From the NCBI GenBank assembly GCA_002633025.1, contig NMRB01000520.1:106401-170400 (forward strand): 64,000 nucleotides of DNA, read 5' to 3'. The notes beneath the pieces were generated by a model. It was not told the DNA's origin and made no database searches. It saw only the letters and a program-made list of their open reading frames with translations. The DNA comes from Notospermus geniculatus. Taxonomy: Eukaryota; Nemertea; Pilidiophora; Heteronemertea; Lineidae. A program made the position numbers and the translations under genes. Each line of letters starts with the position of its first letter. Position 1 is the first letter of the stretch. Of this stretch, positions 1 through 9,700 are shown one piece after another.

Positions 1-60
1 CCTAACAAAAGATTTGACGCATCACGCAGCGCAAAACGCACAAGTGGCCCGAGACCTTTA
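1..60. repeat. Partial MITE-like element, right end
   Basis: This is the right half of the same foldback family found at 201-316 and 1650-1765. It carries the words GATTTGACGCATCACGCAGC and ACGCACAAGTGG. The left half lies outside the window. No coding capacity is seen. Confidence 0.6.
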
Positions 61-61
61 A

Positions 62-195
62 GGCCCGTTTCCACAGAAGCGGTAGCGTGAGCGTTTTGAC
101 GCTCAGCCCATTGTTTGGAAGCAGAGCGGCGGAAAATAACAAAAGATTTGACGCATGCCATCACGCAGCGTGAAACGCGTCTGTGGAAACGAGCC
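62..195. repeat. Foldback MITE-like element, GGCCCGTTTCCACAGA termini
   Basis: The terminal inverted repeats are GGCCCGTTTCCACAGA on the left and TCTGTGGAAACGAGCC on the right, with one mismatch. The centre (GGAAGCAGAGCGGCGGAAAATAACAAAAG) is nearly identical to that of the neighbouring element at 201-316, so the two share an origin although their termini differ. No transposase is present, so it would be non-autonomous. Confidence 0.7.
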
Positions 196-200
196 TTTAA

Positions 201-316
201 GGTCACTTGTGCGTTTTACGCTGCGTGATGCGCTTCGCCCATTATTTGGAAGCAGAGCGGCGGAAAATAACAAAAGACTTAACGCATCACGCAGCGTAAA
301 ACGCACAAGTGGACCC
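201..316. repeat. Foldback MITE-like element, GGTCCACTTGTGCG termini
   Basis: Arms of about 33 bp begin GGTCACTTGTGCGTTTTACG and end with its near-perfect reverse complement, which finishes CACAAGTGGACC. The spacer holds the shared GGAAGCAGAGCGGCGG core. It is the second of three clustered family members at the left edge of the window. Confidence 0.75.
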
Positions 317-1164
317 AGGCCTTTAATGGCCTAGGTGAACCCGCACATTTCAACAGCTGAAATGCACTTAGGCCTAACAGCTAAACAATATCTAGCTAGG
401 CCTAGATCAGTGCACAGGCAATCTGACAGCCCTTGTTGATCATTCAGCGACATCCGCTGGGTTGTCCTAGACCGCCACACATATTACGTGTGTATGCGTG
501 ATTGCGCGTGGCTTACTGAAAAAAAGCGGAAAAAGCGAAACGGGACAGGCGGAATCGTTCCGCCGAAAAGAATGACCATTATTCGTGAATTGATGATGAC
601 TACAGTAGATATTGGTTAAAGCGAATCGATAGCGGATTTTGTTTACATTTGGCTGGTGTTTGTAAACACAAAATTCAGCCAAACAAAATGCACGAAAATT
701 TCTTTGTTGACATTCTGGAGAAGTTTGTTTACATTTTTTGCTGAAAATTCGTCCCCTTTCAAATTCTATTTCTAAATCAAATTTTTTCGCTTTCGATTCG
801 CTTTAATCATCTTGGCCTACTCGTATCCACAGCCGACTTCGCACGAGTAACCTCGAAGGCGGTAGAATCGAGCTCTGAAGTGAATTACCTTCTTCTGAAA
901 TATCCTGGCCCGCGGACACCTAACAGCTTCCTCTTTCTCCATGCATGTCCCCCGCCGGTCACTCATCTGACAGGCAAGACTGCCATGTTTTGAAATCGTT
1001 GCGAAGGTCGTACATTTCACGACCACGACACAGGCAGCAGAACATGAAATAAGTGACCTTTCTTTGAGAGTCCAAGAAGGTGACCGTAAACTCCAATTTG
1101 CCACGAGAACTTGGTAAATAGCGTTATTCCCCCTTATTTTCATACCAAAAGCCGAACAGTAGCA

Positions 1165-1230
1165 AATGTATTGGTAGAGCATTGGCCTACTGCCTGAGAT
1201 GTCTCGGATTTAAAGGACCACTGTATTGCA
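1165..1230 (+). repeat. tRNA-like SINE head (tentative)
   Basis: TTGGTAGAGCATTGGCCT at 1171-1188 looks like a tRNA D-arm/A-box followed by anticodon-arm-like sequence. The expected B-box (GGTTCGAATCC) is degenerate, so this is not a functional tRNA. A tRNA-derived SINE remnant is the likeliest reading, and chance similarity is not excluded. Confidence 0.25.
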
Positions 1231-1649
1231 TCTTTCTGTCGACAGCCGGCGCTACTGGCACCATGCTCCAATACTGTAGTTAAGCCTTTCGCCCCAGTGT
1301 TGGAGAATGTATGATTACAGTCTCGGTCACCCAGCCGTTGGGGATCGAACAAGTTTGTGTAGCAGTACTGCGGAACGAAACGGCTGGCTGCGCGAGACTA
1401 GTGCATGCGGTAGTTTACCAAGTCGTTAATAGAGGTCTCCCCCTTAACGCGGGTAGGTGTAACGCAGGATTGGGAAGCAATACTGTGGTCCTTTAATATC
1501 GCTGGCGTCTTCGTAGCTCTTCGGTCATTGGAATTCCGGCGACCATCAGTGACGTCTCAGCGACAATCTCGCGACGTACAGATTGGGAAGCAAAAATAAA
1601 CCTCTATACTAGCGTCGAGCGAGTAATCGGATGTGACCGTACAGGTTAG

Positions 1650-1765
1650 GGTCCACTTATGCGTTTTGCGCTGCGTGAGGCGTCAAATCTTTTGTAATTT
1701 TCCGCCGTTCTGCTTCCTAAGAAAAGATTTGACGCATCACGCAGCGCGAAACGCACAAGTGGACC
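1650..1765. repeat. Foldback MITE-like element, GGTCCACTT family
   Basis: The left arm starts GGTCCACTTATGCGTTTTGC and the right arm ends CGAAACGCACAAGTGGACC. The arms extend about 40 bp and include GATTTGACGC and its complement. It is the same family as 201-316 but has a much shorter, diverged centre. Confidence 0.75.
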
Positions 1766-2582
1766 CCGACCTAAGTTCTGCGCCGGCCAACGAATCGCGG
1801 AAAAGGAAAAACAGTTGCCAGGTGTAGAGCTGTCTTAACTTTGACGTGATGACAATTTGATGTTAAATGATATGAAGAATGGAACACAGACGCTGAGCTA
1901 CAAATGCTTGGAGAGTGTCGTTTTTGAGAACGGACTGATCGCAAACGAAGTACAATGACGTCACGTCACGAGTCAATACTCTGTTTACTCGTCTGAAATG
2001 GAAGGTGATATGATAGGAATATTGATCGATCGACCAATCAAATCGATCGACCTATAATTATGTCTTACCAAAAAACTATATGTTTTTATAACTTGTTTGC
2101 GGTCATATATGTATCTGCACTGTGACCCTTTAACGTTTTTCGGGCCTAAGTATCCTACATCGTCCATTCTGCTTCACTTCTGTATAGTCGATTGAAAGAT
2201 TACACCAATCTCGTACCCAGAAATTCGTTACGTTCGGGCCGAAGTTGTATGTCGCTCCACTAATCTCTGGAGACGGCTACGGACTACTTCGGGGTTTCCA
2301 AGGCACGTGTGTTACACACAGCGCATAAATATATACTAATTTTTGACTGTTTCACTCCAAGTTTATATGGTGCGCCAAATAGTGCTGTCGGTTTACCTCA
2401 ATCACAACAGTACAGATCCCTCATAAAAACCTTCCTAAGGACATTTTTGGCCGCGTTCGTTTACTTCCCCCGTGCCTGCTCATGCCTCCACGACAGCGTT
2501 CGGTTTGGTGATGACGTCACCATTCGTGCTAGCTCGTGCCTGTTCCAAGTAGCCCTACCCTTGGAGGTGGGGTACTTCGGGA

Positions 2583-2665
2583 AGTATCCCAGAATGCATC
2601 GTTCCAAGATGGCAGGTAGTCTATCGCTTCAGGAATCGATTTCTCGTGAAAATCTACTTGGATGA
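2583..2665 (+). promoter_or_regulatory. Promoter-like block with CCCAGAATGC and AAGATGGC
   Basis: CCCAGAATGCATC (about 2588-2600) resembles the ZNF143-type promoter word, and AAGATGGC (2607-2614) resembles a YY1 site overlapping an ATG at 2609. The ORF from that ATG has only 18 codons and no donor was recognised. A promoter with a short first exon is possible but unproven. Confidence 0.2.
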
Positions 2666-3060
2666 TGGCCTATTGGCCACAACCGGGGGTAAGAACGCAC
2701 CGGGAGATGAAATGCATATCAATCAAAACCAAGAGGCCAACATAAGTCTTTTTCTGCGTTCCAACTCCATCCTCATTTGTCATCTTGGTCCTAGGATGTC
2801 AATATTTTTAATTCCCGTAGAGCAGACGAACATACCGCCATGACAATTTCCCCGAAGAGCTAGCCCGAAATCGTTCGTTTACTTACCTTCACTGCGCATG
2901 TCCTTTCTTCCCTGAGGGGCTACGCATTTTCTCAATTCAATAAACAGCAGTCGCGGATAAAGGGGGGGGGGGGGCGGAACCAGGTGTCATTGTCTCGGGC
3001 CGAAATATTTTCTGTTTCATTTTGAGTCAAAAAGTGTTTCGAACCATTTTGTCCCTAAGG

Positions 3061-3246
3061 CTCCAGTTCCATAGAGTTCACGTTTACACTTTTCACGCGC
3101 CACGCTTCACGTTTTCCTTTCGTTCCTCGATTCAGCGCACACGAGACACACATTACCTGTCATGTGGCATGCTTTCTCCGAGGAACGAAAGGAAAACGTG
3201 AAGTGTAACGCGAGAAAAATGTAAACGTGAACTCTATGGAACTGGG
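3061..3246. repeat. Foldback element, CTCCAGTTCCATAGAGTTCACG arms
   Basis: The left arm (CCAGTTCCATAGAGTTCACG then GTTTACACTTTTC) and the right arm (GTAAACGTGAACTCTATGG then AACTGG) are reverse complements. A second inner pair (ACGTTTTCCTTTCGTTCCTC and GAGGAACGAAAGGAAAACGT) brackets a GCACACGAGACACACA centre. No coding capacity; MITE-like. Confidence 0.75.
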
Positions 3247-3280
3247 GTAGCGAGCATAAAGAGGTCGCAACCCTACGTCA

Positions 3281-3336
3281 GGCCTAAACCAGGCGTAGTG
3301 CAAGGGCCACAACGAGCACTACGCCTGGCTTAGGCC
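3281..3336. repeat. Short palindrome GGCCTAAACCAGGCGTAGTG
   Basis: Twenty-base arms at 3281-3300 and 3317-3336 are reverse complements with one mismatch, separated by 16 bases. It is a small foldback repeat. Confidence 0.7.
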
Positions 3337-4226
3337 AGAACAGTGTCCCATAGGCCTACTGTACACGTGTGTCATCGATTCGCCTTTTCTTCGGCCTAAT
3401 CAATATTATATCATGTACGATTTTATATATGTTTTACATGTATATACATACTTTATTTCGATTATCTGTTATGACCCAAATTTACTGCAAGTTGGCCCGA
3501 CCCAGATCTTTTTGTTTCACTGTCCTACATGTAGATATCAATAAAGAACGAACAAAGACAAGTACATGTATATAGGCTACTTCCTTAATTTATACTTGTT
3601 AGGCCTGCACTGCACTGCATGTTGTACATGTACGTACATATAGCTCGGTCTGTGCAAATGCAGGAAACCAGTTTCGTAGAAATCCCGCTACCGGGAAACC
3701 CGATTCGATATCATGAACCAGAACATTTCTAGTGTGTGGTGGGGAAGGATGATCGTGGTTAGTGTTTTGACCTAGTCTCCAAAGAAACTCCCAAAAAGCG
3801 ATGACTGTGATACTCTGCAAGGGAGAAAGGAAGTACTAATATCACTGGAAGGTACATCATGGGAAAATGCAGCCAGTAGACAGGGTGAGTATAACATAAA
3901 GCGGGTCTTAGGTCTTCGGTCTTCGGTTTGTAGACACCCGAAATGGCCTAGTTTATGTTCTTGTGTTTGCAAGTGGACAGACGTCACCACAGAATTTCCG
4001 TGGTGAGTGGTCGTTGCCGGCATCACACTTGACCATTTTCGTGGCGACCACGAAAATTGCCTGTATGAGAAAGGGAAGTGGTGACGTGTGCTGCAGGCCT
4101 TAGTAAATGTATACACGCCATTTGAAGCAAGTTCAAAAGCATTTCCTCGGTTAAATTCCGTCATTTTTGGCACTTGCGGGTCAAAATGCCCTAATATTAA
4201 AAAAGGCATCTTGTCGTTTGTTTCAG

Positions 4227-4307
4227 TTTCCAATGAAACCATGGCAACTGGAGATGAATTACCTGATGATCCGTCCGAAATACAGTTCACAGAGGAACCT
4301 GCGAGGG
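4227..4307 (+). CDS. Candidate first coding exon of an unknown gene
   Basis: A clean acceptor (CGTTTGTTTCAG, ending 4226) precedes an ATG at 4241 in good context (ACCATGG). The frame reads 22 acidic residues starting MATGDELPDDPSE and ends at a donor GTAAGC in phase 1. A compatible downstream piece may be 7397-7518 or 7397-7782: its acceptor is TTCTAG, and in phase it reads RRMIRIPHAPMAAG and onward. No family was recognised and the joining is inference, so this may be noncoding. Confidence 0.25.
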
Positions 4308-4780
4308 GTAAGCTGTTGTATTTTTGCCAACGTCAGTGACAAATGCATCACTCCGCCTGGTCAATAGCCTACCTGGCTAGAAAATCTGTCTGACTTAAAG
4401 CTACGCTGTTTTCAATTCAGAAAGTGCTTACGTTCGCCGCCGTTAGTGTAGTGTATAAAATGTACTACATTATTTACTACATCACGACGTTAGTGTAGTG
4501 TATAAAATGTACTGTATGCTATATCTATATATAGGTATTAGCGCTCTGCCTGCAGTTTTTTTCAACGTGTGCTATAAACTAGTCTCGATTCTTCGAAGTA
4601 CATGTACATATAAGGCAAGCATTTTGGGGACCTTCACAAGGCTATGAGACCTCTACCTGCATTCTCCAAACACTTTGAAAATAGTGTAAAATTCAATACA
4701 GAGGGGCTTTTTTAAATTGGGGTGCAAACTGCCACCGGGATGGTGTTTCCGTTTCTGAGGTCTACCCCCTGTTCACTCCC

Positions 4781-5106
4781 ATCTACCTTGAGCCCCGGAA
4801 GTTGGCAAGGTGTCCCATTTCAAATTCTATTTCAAAAATCTGTTGACTCGACCAATCAGAATCAGGTATCGTTTGGTGCGAGGTTGACCTACATAATCAA
4901 CCTCGTACCCGGATTGTCTCTGATTGGTCAATCTATGGGAATGACGGTATCATAGTTGAATTTGAAATTTAGTTAAGCACAACGCAGCGTTGAATTCGAA
5001 TGGACGAATGCATGGTGGCCTATTTTGGTGTGCGCGAGACTGTTTGACGTTCGGAAATCGAATTTGAAATGGACACCCTGCCAACTTCCGGGGCTCAAGG
5101 GAGAGA
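4781..5106. repeat. Foldback element with long spacer
   Basis: The left arm CTACCTTGAGCCCCGGAAGT (continuing to about 4831) is matched by a right arm at about 5056-5106 ending ACTTCCGGGGCTCAAGG. The arms are about 50 bp, and the spacer of about 225 bp carries two CCAATCAG-like boxes. No ORF of interest is present. Confidence 0.65.
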
Positions 5107-5405
5107 TGGCAGTATTGTTTAGAATAATAACAACAGGTGATGTAGGTTTCACTGCTCATTGTATAGGGTACACTAAAACGAAAGTGGGAATTTTTGCCAG
5201 TCTTTCTTCTATCTCTCTTGCTGGCTATGGAAACACTGTAATGTGGGGTATGGGCGGTTATAACCGCAAATAAAGACGTTACAAAATAAAGTCGTTGTTG
5301 TAGTCATATCTCTTGCCCTTGTGATGTTCTCTAGTCGAAGCTAAGAAAGACGTTAGATGGCGCTGCAAAAAAGACGTTGTTGTAGTCATATTCTCTAGTN
5401 CTCAC

Positions 5406-5466
5406 ATTTCATACACCATGTACAGATAAAAACGGCCAGAATGAAAAGTTGCCGTCCGGCCGCCAT
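5406..5466 (-). CDS. Candidate signal-peptide exon of a secreted or membrane protein
   Basis: On the minus strand an ATG in strong context (CAACATGGCGGCC) opens 20 codons plus one base, reading MAAGRQLFILAVFICTWCMK. That is a classic cleavable signal peptide: short n-region, hydrophobic LFILAVFIC core, then Cys/Lys. The following bases are GTGAG and then the N at 5400, consistent with a GTGAGT donor cut by an assembly gap. The rest of the gene would lie to the left or in the gap, and no continuing exon was recognised in 1-5399. The protein family is unknown. The start diverges from the candidate exon at 5803. Confidence 0.35.
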
Positions 5467-5802
5467 GTTGACTGGTGTTGCGTGGAGGTGCGACAGCTTG
5501 AGTTGCGATTGTTCGCGGACTGCACGTGGTTCGGAACTGTACCCAGATTGTGCGAAATCGGTTTTAATGACATTGATTTTGTCATGAATGAAACAATATC
5601 GGCCATATGCGTAAAATATCAATGATGACACGCAGGTTATATCGTTTGTTACAGATCATGTATATTGTCTCTTTAAGATTGTTCCTGGATCATCGCTCGG
5701 CAACGGGGCGAGAAAGCACAATGGGGCAGGAAGCATGTGCCCGTAAAAACCAAAGGAATATTCTTGCTTCATTTCTTAAGCGATAGATGGAGGCATCGTC
5801 GG
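5467..5802. promoter_or_regulatory. Possible bidirectional promoter
   Basis: This interval of about 336 bp separates two diverging ATGGCGGC starts (minus at 5466, plus at 5803). Both match the YY1-like start context common in animal housekeeping promoters. The interval is comparatively CpG-rich near the minus start. No TATA box is evident. Confidence 0.25.
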
Positions 5803-5895
5803 ATGGCGGCTGCGGGCATCTTTCACCAGCGAGTCATTGAAAACGACCGGGGTACTCTGGTGGAAGCGTTGTGTAAATTAACAAGTTTAGATAGC
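5803..5895 (+). CDS. Candidate first coding exon, unknown protein
   Basis: The ATG lies in CGGATGGCGGCT, and 31 codons read MAAAGIFHQRVIENDRGTLV followed by EALCKLTSLDS. The exon then meets a consensus-like donor GTAAGC in phase 0. The composition is protein-like and amphipathic. No domain is identifiable from so short a piece and no downstream partner exon was firmly placed. It pairs with the oppositely oriented signal-peptide exon at 5466. Confidence 0.3.
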
Positions 5896-6499
5896 GTAAG
5901 CAAAGGAATTATCATTGTGTTTTATCTTCACTCTTTGATCATAAGATCGCGACATACTGCACGAAATCCCACCAACCCGTCACTCCTTCATCTTTCAGCA
6001 GGGCGCATTTCTACAGGTGTTGCTTTCGCACCCGATTAACGCGGATCACTCAATAAAAGCCGAGGATGTCGCCAACAAGCGTCCGTCTGAGTCCTGGCAA
6101 TGTCGCCTACAGGCGTTCACATGTGGGGAGGCGACTTTATGAGGAAGTATGGAAATAACGGATTAGGACCCACTATCACTAAGCCTTCACACGTAAAATC
6201 GTCTCCCGCAGCTCCGATCACCACTCCGCTATTGATCGCAATTTTCGTCTTAACATGCCCCGGCATGCTCGGTGATGGCCCTCAAGTTGCCGTTGTTGTC
6301 ACCGTACGCGTTCACCAGCCGCGTTGGGGCGGTGCAGGTTCGCTTCCAGAATGAGAAGGCGTACGAAATATTACGCCCCTAATTTGAACAAACAAACATA
6401 CCCTATACCTTTTGTCAACTTTCTGCCTGCAGCTCGTGTTCTTGCCACCAGGGGCGCTCTTTGACAATACAACCAACGCCCAACCAAAATACGTTCGGA

Positions 6500-6690
6500 A
6501 CAAAGATTGAAATTTACCGTATTTTCCCTTATGATAAAGATTGAAGCTTTATTTTTCTCTTGTGATAAAGATTGAAACTTTTTTCCGTTGTGATTAAGAT
6601 TTTTTAAACTTATTTTTTCCCTTGTCATAAAGATTGAAACTTACTTTTTCCCTCAATCGGGTTGAAACTCATTTTTTCCTTTGGGTCAGA
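6500..6690. repeat. Degenerate tandem repeat, about 36-bp unit
   Basis: Roughly five imperfect copies of CTTGTGATAAAGATTGAAAC with following TTATTTTTTCC occur in a row. The array is AT-rich, has no coding capacity and is a decayed minisatellite. Confidence 0.7.
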
Positions 6691-7034
6691 ACTGAGACCT
6701 GATTACCAGTATTTCGTTAGATCTGCCAGTACAAAACAATTAGAAAAGCATCTAGAATTATCTTTTATATCGCATTTTCCTAAAGAACACCCAACCAAAG
6801 ACGTTTTTTTAACAAAATGTACGCTGCCAGTATGAAGTGCAAAATATTGTTTCGGACGGATAGTTTTTTTCTTTGGGAATTTCTGAAAGGAGAGAAATAT
6901 TTTATATACGTATTGACACATATTGAAAGAACAACAAATTGCAGGTTTTGTTCTTCTTTTTTAGACCAAGTTGAAAAATTTTGATGGTCAGCCGCCTATG
7001 ACTGTCACATGTGCTTTCAAGTGGACGGTTATGT

Positions 7035-7095
7035 CATGGAGGTACCTCCATGCTTGGAGGAATTATACTGATAATTCCTCCAAGCTCCATGGTTC
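7035..7095. repeat. Double palindrome around CATGGAGG
   Basis: CATGGAGGTACCTCCATG at 7035-7052 is a perfect 18-bp palindrome. It is followed directly by a second hairpin with GCTTGGAGGAATTAT and ATAATTCCTCCAAGC arms. A related hairpin is at 8089-8128. Confidence 0.75.
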
Positions 7096-8088
7096 TGATA
7101 ATACTTCCGTGGAGATCCGGGTCCGTTTGTTTTGGAAAGACACATTTTAGGATTAACCAAAATTTCACTGTCGTCTGTCTCCATCAGAACGCTACTGGCG
7201 ACACTGCTTCCTCCCAAAGCAGCGGGGCAATGAATTAACCGCGGTACTGACCCCAGGAACAACATTGGACATTTTAAAAAACATATTGTTTGTAAACATC
7301 AATTGAGCAATTAAAATTGCGTCGATGTTTTTCCCACAATCAGACCATTTGATGTGTTTTAATCCCGTTCATTGTTGTCTGATTGCACCATTCTAGTTCG
7401 GCGTATGATCCGAATCCCGCACGCTCCGATGGCGGCCGGACATGGCCGAGTGAGCCGATCGTCTGGCACCATCCAAATGGGCAATCGTCTGCGGGACCCT
7501 AATTACACCAAGAAATTGGTATTTAAGCGGATCTTTATTCGTTATTTATCATTCGTGTTTGTAAACTTCCGAACAAGAACATCGACACCGTTAGAGCAGA
7601 CGAATCGAGGGCCACTTCGTTCCAGCCGCGTGTTCGTATTTTATCTCGACCCAAATAGACAAACTTTGGTTAGCAGACCAAGTCCACTTGAGAAGTCATT
7701 TGAAGGCAGAGATAGGAAGGGTAGAGAAGCTAATCCGTGCAGCGAAGAGTCTCATTATCATTCTCAAATAAATTTCGGATAAAATCTCTTGGAATTGTCG
7801 CAAAATTTCGACTTTGGATACAAGGGAAGGGAATTCTTTTCGACTTTGGGCGAAGTTTTGCCCCTGTGGAGGCCAGCAGCCGGTGACGAGTTACTGACAC
7901 TAGCGGAGTACGATGCAAAGCCGGACTTTAGTCAGTTTCATATTCGTGGTCGCCTTACTGCTTTTAAAATGTTACCTCACAACTGGGACCCGTTGGTTGT
8001 AAGTATACTTTTTATTTTTTCGTTATACACTTTCAGTGATTTTGATTTATAATTTTTGTTTAAAATGAAAACTAGGGTTGTTAGAAGC

Positions 8089-8128
8089 ATGGAGGAATTA
8101 TAAATACTGTCAATATAATTCCTCCATG
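8089..8128. repeat. Hairpin CATGGAGGAATTATA
   Basis: Perfect 15-bp arms CATGGAGGAATTATA and TATAATTCCTCCATG surround a 10-base loop. It is the same small foldback family as 7035-7095. Confidence 0.75.
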
Positions 8129-8551
8129 TTAGAAGTGTTGCAAATAAGTGAGCAGATAGGGAAATAGGGAAATGGTTAGTTTGGCCTGCACAAATTTTCA
8201 TCACCGCATAATAATGGTCAAATACTTGAAGTTTCCACTGTGTGACATAACATTTTTAAAGCTAAGCGGTTGGCGTGAGAACGAAAACTGATGAATTTCT
8301 TACTTCTTAACAACGAAAATACCATTACTAATATCCTAAATTTACCAACGTTTTCTGGCAGTTCTTTGCGAACAGGACATTGATACGGTCCATCTGAGAG
8401 GCCTGTAATCTATGTCTAGCACTGCAAGCTGAAAACCTTTGGAAATCTTTGTAAAATGCAGCATTCCGTGCCTTCTTCAAACAAACAGGTATAATGCTTT
8501 AGCGAGGTTCAAACACTGGGAGTAACGCATATCGTGTAAACTCGAAAAGTT

Positions 8552-8968
8552 ATGCGATCAAACGCGCCGCCAGTTCTGCAAGATGTTCGCTACGTCAAGA
8601 TATCGAGCAAAACGCTAAATGTTGCATTTAATCTCAGAAAAAAACGCGAAAAACATGAAAGAGCGCTGAGTGCCGCACATGTTAAATTGTGCCGGCGCGA
8701 AAGATGCGATAGATGTATCACCGTAAGTGTATACTTCCATCCGATCCTATGCTGGCATGGCTGGCCACGTGGGTTGAAGTTTTTTTAAGTACGGTATAAT
8801 TTTGTAGAAATCGGATAGTGTTTTTCGTGAACTGTGCCTATTTTTGCCATTTTGACGTCACCGTTTTTTAGAAATATAATGTCCAGCAATTTTGGCCAAC
8901 CGGAGGACGAGTTTTTGCAAGGAACTGTCACCGCCCGGCAGAGCCAGAACTCACGAATCGGGTATGAA
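8552..8968 (+). CDS. Candidate two-exon coding fragment, unknown
   Basis: The first piece (8552-8722) starts with ATG and reads a basic sequence beginning MRSNAPPVLQDVRYVK, ending RCDRCIT at a GTAAGT donor. The second piece (about 8873-8963) follows a good acceptor (CCGTTTTTTAG) and ends at GTATGA. Two readings are possible: an in-phase continuation (KYNVQQFWPTGG and onward), or a new start MSSNFGQPEDEFLQGTVTAR. The splice sites are good but no family was recognised. It could be a lncRNA or a small gene. Confidence 0.22.
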
Positions 8969-9570
8969 CATATTTGAACATTTTACGCACCCGAATGACA
9001 CCCAAACTTGGGGTTATTAATCATAATTTGACAGGTAACATCAAGTTCACATTTTCATATCACCTCAGAGCGACACGAACGGAGTGCAATCAAATAATTG
9101 ACCAGCGCTTATGAGGCCGCAGCGCGCGTTTACACAAACACCTATCCAAAAAGAATTCACCAGTTGACCAAAAGTCAACTCTCACAACCAGACTAAAATG
9201 GCCAGATAGCCGCTTGAGTGACATATTTGGATCTAAAATGTCTTAAATCCACATCTATTTGTTTACTAATTGTGACGGGATGACAGGCTGGTCAGAAGAC
9301 GTTCGGTATTGTACACATCCTCTCGTCGAAGGGTTCACTGGATTGCTATTCCTGTTGGGATAAATCTCAGCGAAATATTAAAAAAAATTCGTAGGCCTAT
9401 ATAGGGGCGTTTCCTAAAAAAACTGCCCTTTGACTTATAATACACGTGTGACATGATATACATTTGTACCACTAAATACGAAAATGAATTTACTTAGAGA
9501 TTAGGCCTATCAACAACCTCATCAGCGCAAGTGAAATACACTTCTTTGCCCTGATACTTTAGATCTACAA

Positions 9571-9700
9571 TTGGGATCCAGCTCAGTCTTTTCTGTAATC
9601 TCTACTAGAAAGTGCCTGAGGAAGACCCCGTTTGGGGTCGAAATTTTGCAAGATTTGGAGACGACTTTATATTTTATCATTATTTTGTGTGTCGTTTTTT
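9571..9700 (+). repeat. Repeat fragment with hammerhead-like core
   Basis: GCCTGAGGAAG at 9615 leads into a 6-bp stem (GACCCC gttt GGGGTC, 9624-9639) and then GAAA. This is the arrangement of a hammerhead ribozyme core (CUGANGA, stem II, GAAA), but with one extra A between the conserved A9 and stem II. Similar words occur at ends of retroelements in invertebrate genomes. A 65-codon ORF running through it is probably fortuitous. Confidence 0.35.

Noticed and set aside
7789-8001. Plus-strand ORF reading GYKGREFFSTLGEVLPLWRP up to a GTAAGT
   Set aside because: The donor is good but no pyrimidine-rich acceptor precedes it and no homologue is recognised; it may be an exon but cannot be supported.
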